Of a stretch of 9,042 bases of DNA, positions 6,553 through 9,042 are shown piece after piece; the stretch's first letter is position 1, and each line of letters begins with the position of its first letter. Both the position numbers and the translations under genes were made by a program. Under the pieces are notes generated by a model that had not been told where the DNA came from, ran no database searches, and saw nothing but the letters and a program-made list of their open reading frames with translations. The DNA is from Chromatiales bacterium. GTDB lineage: Bacteria > Pseudomonadota > Gammaproteobacteria > UBA6429 > Thiohalophilaceae. The DNA lies in contig JALUTJ010000401.1 of the NCBI GenBank assembly GCA_027057985.1, positions 1 to 9,042 of the forward strand. The letters run 5' to 3'.

Positions 6553-6579
6553 TAAAGGTGCTTTTTTGGATGCCGCTAT
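6553..6579 (+). promoter_or_regulatory. Sigma-28 (FliA) promoter of the chemoreceptor gene
   Basis: TAAAGGTG (6553-6560), an exact 11-base spacer, and GCCGCTAT (6572-6579) fit the flagellar sigma factor consensus TAAAGTTT-N11-GCCGATAA at six of eight bases in each half. Transcription would begin around 6586-6590, about 25 bases before the chemoreceptor ATG. Chemoreceptor genes are classic targets of this sigma factor, so motif and context agree. The rest of the 6372-6612 spacer holds the hairpin and palindrome listed separately and no gene. Confidence 0.75.
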
Positions 6580-6612
6580 AAAAAAGCAGATTGACTGGAA
6601 TGGGGTAATAGT

Positions 6613-8235
6613 ATGTTGTTGGGGCGGTTTAAATTAAAAGCAAAAATACTGGGAGTATCAGGGGCTTTTTTGTTGGCCATGGCTGTCGTTATCCTCCTTG
6701 CTGGATATGTCATCATTAATCAATTTAACGAAATAGGTGAAGCTGTTCGCGTAGCATCGCTACGTACAAGTGCAGCAAATAATACACGTGCAGCAATTGT
6801 TAACATGGACAGAAATATTCAGGCATTGATTGCAAGTGATGATAAACAGGGGATAAGAAAAGCTGCAATATTATCTATTCGAAGTGGCGCAATAATTGAT
6901 GAGGCATTAGCAAAACTTGCTGAACTACTACCTAAGAATGATGCTCTTGTCAGGCAGCTTGTATCTGGCATGAAAGAATTGCGTCCGAAACAGCTAACAA
7001 TCATTAGTCTTGCGCGCAAAAATGATGATGAAGAAGCATTAAGTCTTGCAGCAGGCATTAATAGTAAACTTGAAAATATTGTACATCTGTCGACAGAAAT
7101 TATAAAGCAAAGCGAGAAGAGTCTTAATGATGTTCTGGAGCATGCGGAAAAAAGAGCATCATCCCTGTTTGAAATAATTGGTGTCATACTTGTTATGCTG
7201 ATTGTAGCAGGGATTGTAGTTGCGTTTTTTGGTGCGCGCATGATGAGCCGCCCACTTGCGAGTATAAAAGATGTTATGGAGGCGATGGCATCTGGAAATC
7301 TTAAAACAAAGGTTGATGTTGAAATTAAAGGCGAAGATGAAATTGCACATACAATCATTGCGATGAATAACATGCTTTCAAGGTTACGGGAGATAATTGG
7401 CCATATTTCAAGCGCAAGTCAGAGTGTAAATGCTGAGACAGAAGGTTTGTCAAACAATGCGGTTGTATTACGGCAATCAACAAATACTCTTGATGATATT
7501 GTAAATAACATTGAGTCAGGCACGAACGAATTAACCTCCACAGCATCATCAGCATTTGAAAAAGCAACACATGCACTTAAAAGTGCACAACTTACATCAG
7601 ATTCAGCTGATAGTTCTGCACATGGGATACTTGAGGTAGTGGAGAGCTTTAAAAAGTTTCAGGAAAAAATAGATGTCTCTGCCACTAATAGTGAGGAGTT
7701 ATCGGAAATTGCTGGAAAAATAACCGGTATAACAAAAACTATCAGTGACATTTCAGAACAGACAAACCTTCTGGCACTAAATGCTGCGATAGAAGCGGCC
7801 CGTGCTGGTGAGCAGGGGCGTGGTTTTGCAGTAGTTGCTGATGAGGTAAGAACACTGGCAGGAAGGACAGGCCAGGCTGTTGATGAGATATCTAATCTTA
7901 TTGGAAATATTAGTAACAGCGTTAAGGAAACGGCTGACTCTATTCACAGTGCACGTGATGATGTAATGACAAATATTGATGCATTACGAGATGCGGCGGA
8001 TAAAAGTACATCAAGTAGCGATCATGCAAAAGTCATTAGTGCTGATATGAGAGAGCTGTCGGAACTAATAGATAGTCAAAGAGAAGCAACATCAAGGATC
8101 ACAGGAACAGTTTCAGAGCTGGCTAATATTTCAGGTGAAAATAACAAACAGGCAGATGCTTTAATTCTTCTTGCGGAAGGCCTGGGGGTGGCAGCTAATG
8201 AGCTGCAAAGTGTAGTAAGTCAATTTGAAGTATGA
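6613..8235 (+). CDS. Methyl-accepting chemotaxis protein
   Basis: This 540-residue transmembrane chemoreceptor has the usual layout. Transmembrane helix 1 is at about residues 11-35 and helix 2 at about 185-207. The periplasmic sensor of about 150 residues between them looks all-helical, like a four-helix-bundle type, with no Cache or PAS marks that I can see. A HAMP linker follows (about 208-262, with [18 protein letters not shown]). The signalling hairpin tip [20 protein letters not shown] spans 381-400 and continues into [16 protein letters not shown]; this tip contacts CheW and CheA. About 140 residues lie on each side of the tip, or 20 heptads per arm, which suggests the 40H class. The C-terminus ends VSQFEV without the pentapeptide that tethers CheR. 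The ligand is unknown. A GGGGT ribosome site lies six bases before the ATG. Base composition is more AT-rich than in uvrD. A peroxidase gene follows 44 bases later. Confidence 0.96.
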   Translation: MLLGRFKLKAKILGVSGAFLLAMAVVILLAGYVIINQFNEIGEAVRVASLRTSAANNTRAAIVNMDRNIQALIASDDKQGIRKAAILSIRSGAIIDEALAKLAELLPKNDALVRQLVSGMKELRPKQLTIISLARKNDDEEALSLAAGINSKLENIVHLSTEIIKQSEKSLNDVLEHAEKRASSLFEIIGVILVMLIVAGIVVAFFGARMMSRPLASIKDVMEAMASGNLKTKVDVEIKGEDEIAHTIIAMNNMLSRLREIIGHISSASQSVNAETEGLSNNAVVLRQSTNTLDDIVNNIESGTNELTSTASSAFEKATHALKSAQLTSDSADSSAHGILEVVESFKKFQEKIDVSATNSEELSEIAGKITGITKTISDISEQTNLLALNAAIEAARAGEQGRGFAVVADEVRTLAGRTGQAVDEISNLIGNISNSVKETADSIHSARDDVMTNIDALRDAADKSTSSSDHAKVISADMRELSELIDSQREATSRITGTVSELANISGENNKQADALILLAEGLGVAANELQSVVSQFEV

Positions 8236-8279
8236 TTTTTATAAACGTAGTATTTTTTTGATGAAAGTGGGAGTGAAAA

Positions 8280-9042
8280 ATGGGCAATAATTTTTACAAG
8301 ACTATCCTGGCGTCTGTTTTGGGGTTGTCCTTAATATCAGGCGCGGTATCAGCAGATGAAAAAAAATACGTATTTAAAGCGGGGCATCCAAGTCTGAAAG
8401 AATGGCTATTGCCGGAACAAGTTCCTTATCCGAAGGGTAACAAGCCAAACAAAGCCAGGATTACGCTGGGTAAAAAACTCTATTTTGACCCACGCTTAAG
8501 TGGAGATGGGAATATGTCCTGTGCAACATGCCATAATCCTGCGCTGGGCTGGTCTGATGGTCTTCCTACAGCGAAAGGTGTTAAAAGTAAAGTGTTAGGA
8601 AGAGCATCTCCAACTATATTTAATACTGCATACAATACAATTCAGATGTGGGATGGCCGCAAAAAATCACTTGAAGACCAGGCAATGGGACCAATGGAAG
8701 CCACTGTTGAAATGAACATGAATACACGAAAATTATTCAAGTGGCTTAATTCAAACAAGGAGTACATCAAATTATTTGCAAAGGCTTATCCGGGTGAAAA
8801 AATTGGTGCGAAGACAGTTTCAAAAGCAATTGCAACTTTTGAGCGTACAGTCGTAAGCAGAAACTCTAAATTTGATCGCTGGGTGAAAGGGGACGAGAAT
8901 GCAATGTCACCACAGCAAATAAGAGGTTTTAAATTATTTGTAGGCAAAGCAAAATGTGCTACCTGTCACTCAGCTCCGAATTTCACAGATAATGGATTTC
9001 ATAATCTTGGTCTTGCATCATTTGGTAAGAAAAATCCGGATA
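8280..9042 (+). CDS. Di-haem cytochrome c peroxidase, CcpA/MauG family (3' end beyond window)
   Basis: The visible 254 residues start with a Sec-type signal peptide (hydrophobic about 8-22, likely cleavage after AVSA at 25), so the enzyme works in the periplasm. Two haem c attachment sites are present: CATCH at 81-85 and CATCH at 226-230. Between them are the W90 of GWSDG, expected to lie between the haems, and the family block RASPTIFNTAYNTIQMWDGR at 109-127 followed by SLEDQAMGPMEA. Family members reduce hydrogen peroxide to water with electrons from small cytochromes; MauG relatives instead oxidise a protein substrate. The distal ligand of the second haem (Met or Tyr), which separates the two types, lies beyond the window. 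The segment seen resembles true peroxidases more. GGGAG at 8269-8273 lies six bases before the ATG. There is no terminator between it and the chemoreceptor, so co-transcription is possible. Confidence 0.92.
   Translation, partial: MGNNFYKTILASVLGLSLISGAVSADEKKYVFKAGHPSLKEWLLPEQVPYPKGNKPNKARITLGKKLYFDPRLSGDGNMSCATCHNPALGWSDGLPTAKGVKSKVLGRASPTIFNTAYNTIQMWDGRKKSLEDQAMGPMEATVEMNMNTRKLFKWLNSNKEYIKLFAKAYPGEKIGAKTVSKAIATFERTVVSRNSKFDRWVKGDENAMSPQQIRGFKLFVGKAKCATCHSAPNFTDNGFHNLGLASFGKKNPD

Noticed and set aside
6819..7373. 184-residue open frame on the minus strand
   Set aside because: It is antisense to the chemoreceptor and its serine-rich, low-complexity translation mirrors the codon pattern of the real gene.
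8261..8290. ATG at 8261 as an alternative peroxidase start
   Set aside because: It is in a different frame and reaches a stop after nine codons; the ATG at 8280 has GGGAG upstream and gives a proper signal peptide.

Overview
The window looks like a piece of a gammaproteobacterial chromosome, probably from a free-living respiring lineage. Three proteins point that way. The UvrD helicase is 720 residues long and nearly matches E. coli UvrD at its N-terminus. The rubredoxin and rubredoxin reductase pair closely resembles the Pseudomonas RubA/RubB type. The chemoreceptor ends in the SQFEV-like tail common in gammaproteobacteria. These family comparisons are from memory; no database search was run, and genus cannot be assigned.

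Layout. Bases 1-803 (minus strand) hold most of an HDOD-domain signalling protein that runs off the left edge. A 255-base spacer follows, with a candidate operator and promoter. It leads into a two-gene plus-strand unit, rubredoxin (1059-1226) and rubredoxin-NAD(+) reductase (1236-2393). The convergent gap after it is filled by a 155-base element with imperfect 29-base inverted terminal repeats (2420-2574). Next comes a stand-alone histidine phosphotransfer protein on the minus strand (2584-2940), divergent from uvrD (3065-5227). An orphan TRAP-type solute-binding lipoprotein follows 34 bases after uvrD (5262-6371) and ends in a strong 13-base-pair hairpin.

From about 6372 the sequence becomes visibly more AT-rich. 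A 241-base spacer carries a perfect 7-1-7 palindrome resembling a PerR/Fur-family operator and a good sigma-28 (flagellar/chemotaxis) promoter. It precedes a 540-residue methyl-accepting chemotaxis protein (6613-8235). Forty-four bases later a secreted di-haem cytochrome c peroxidase (MauG/CcpA family) begins and runs off the right edge.

Functionally the left part combines electron-transfer and signalling housekeeping genes with DNA repair. The right part suggests a motility-regulated sensor adjacent to a periplasmic peroxidase. I see no clear undescribed multi-gene system. The best leads are the inverted-repeat element, the regulatory elements before the chemoreceptor, and the chemoreceptor-peroxidase pairing. 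No tRNA, rRNA, CRISPR array, transposase or integrase gene was recognised.
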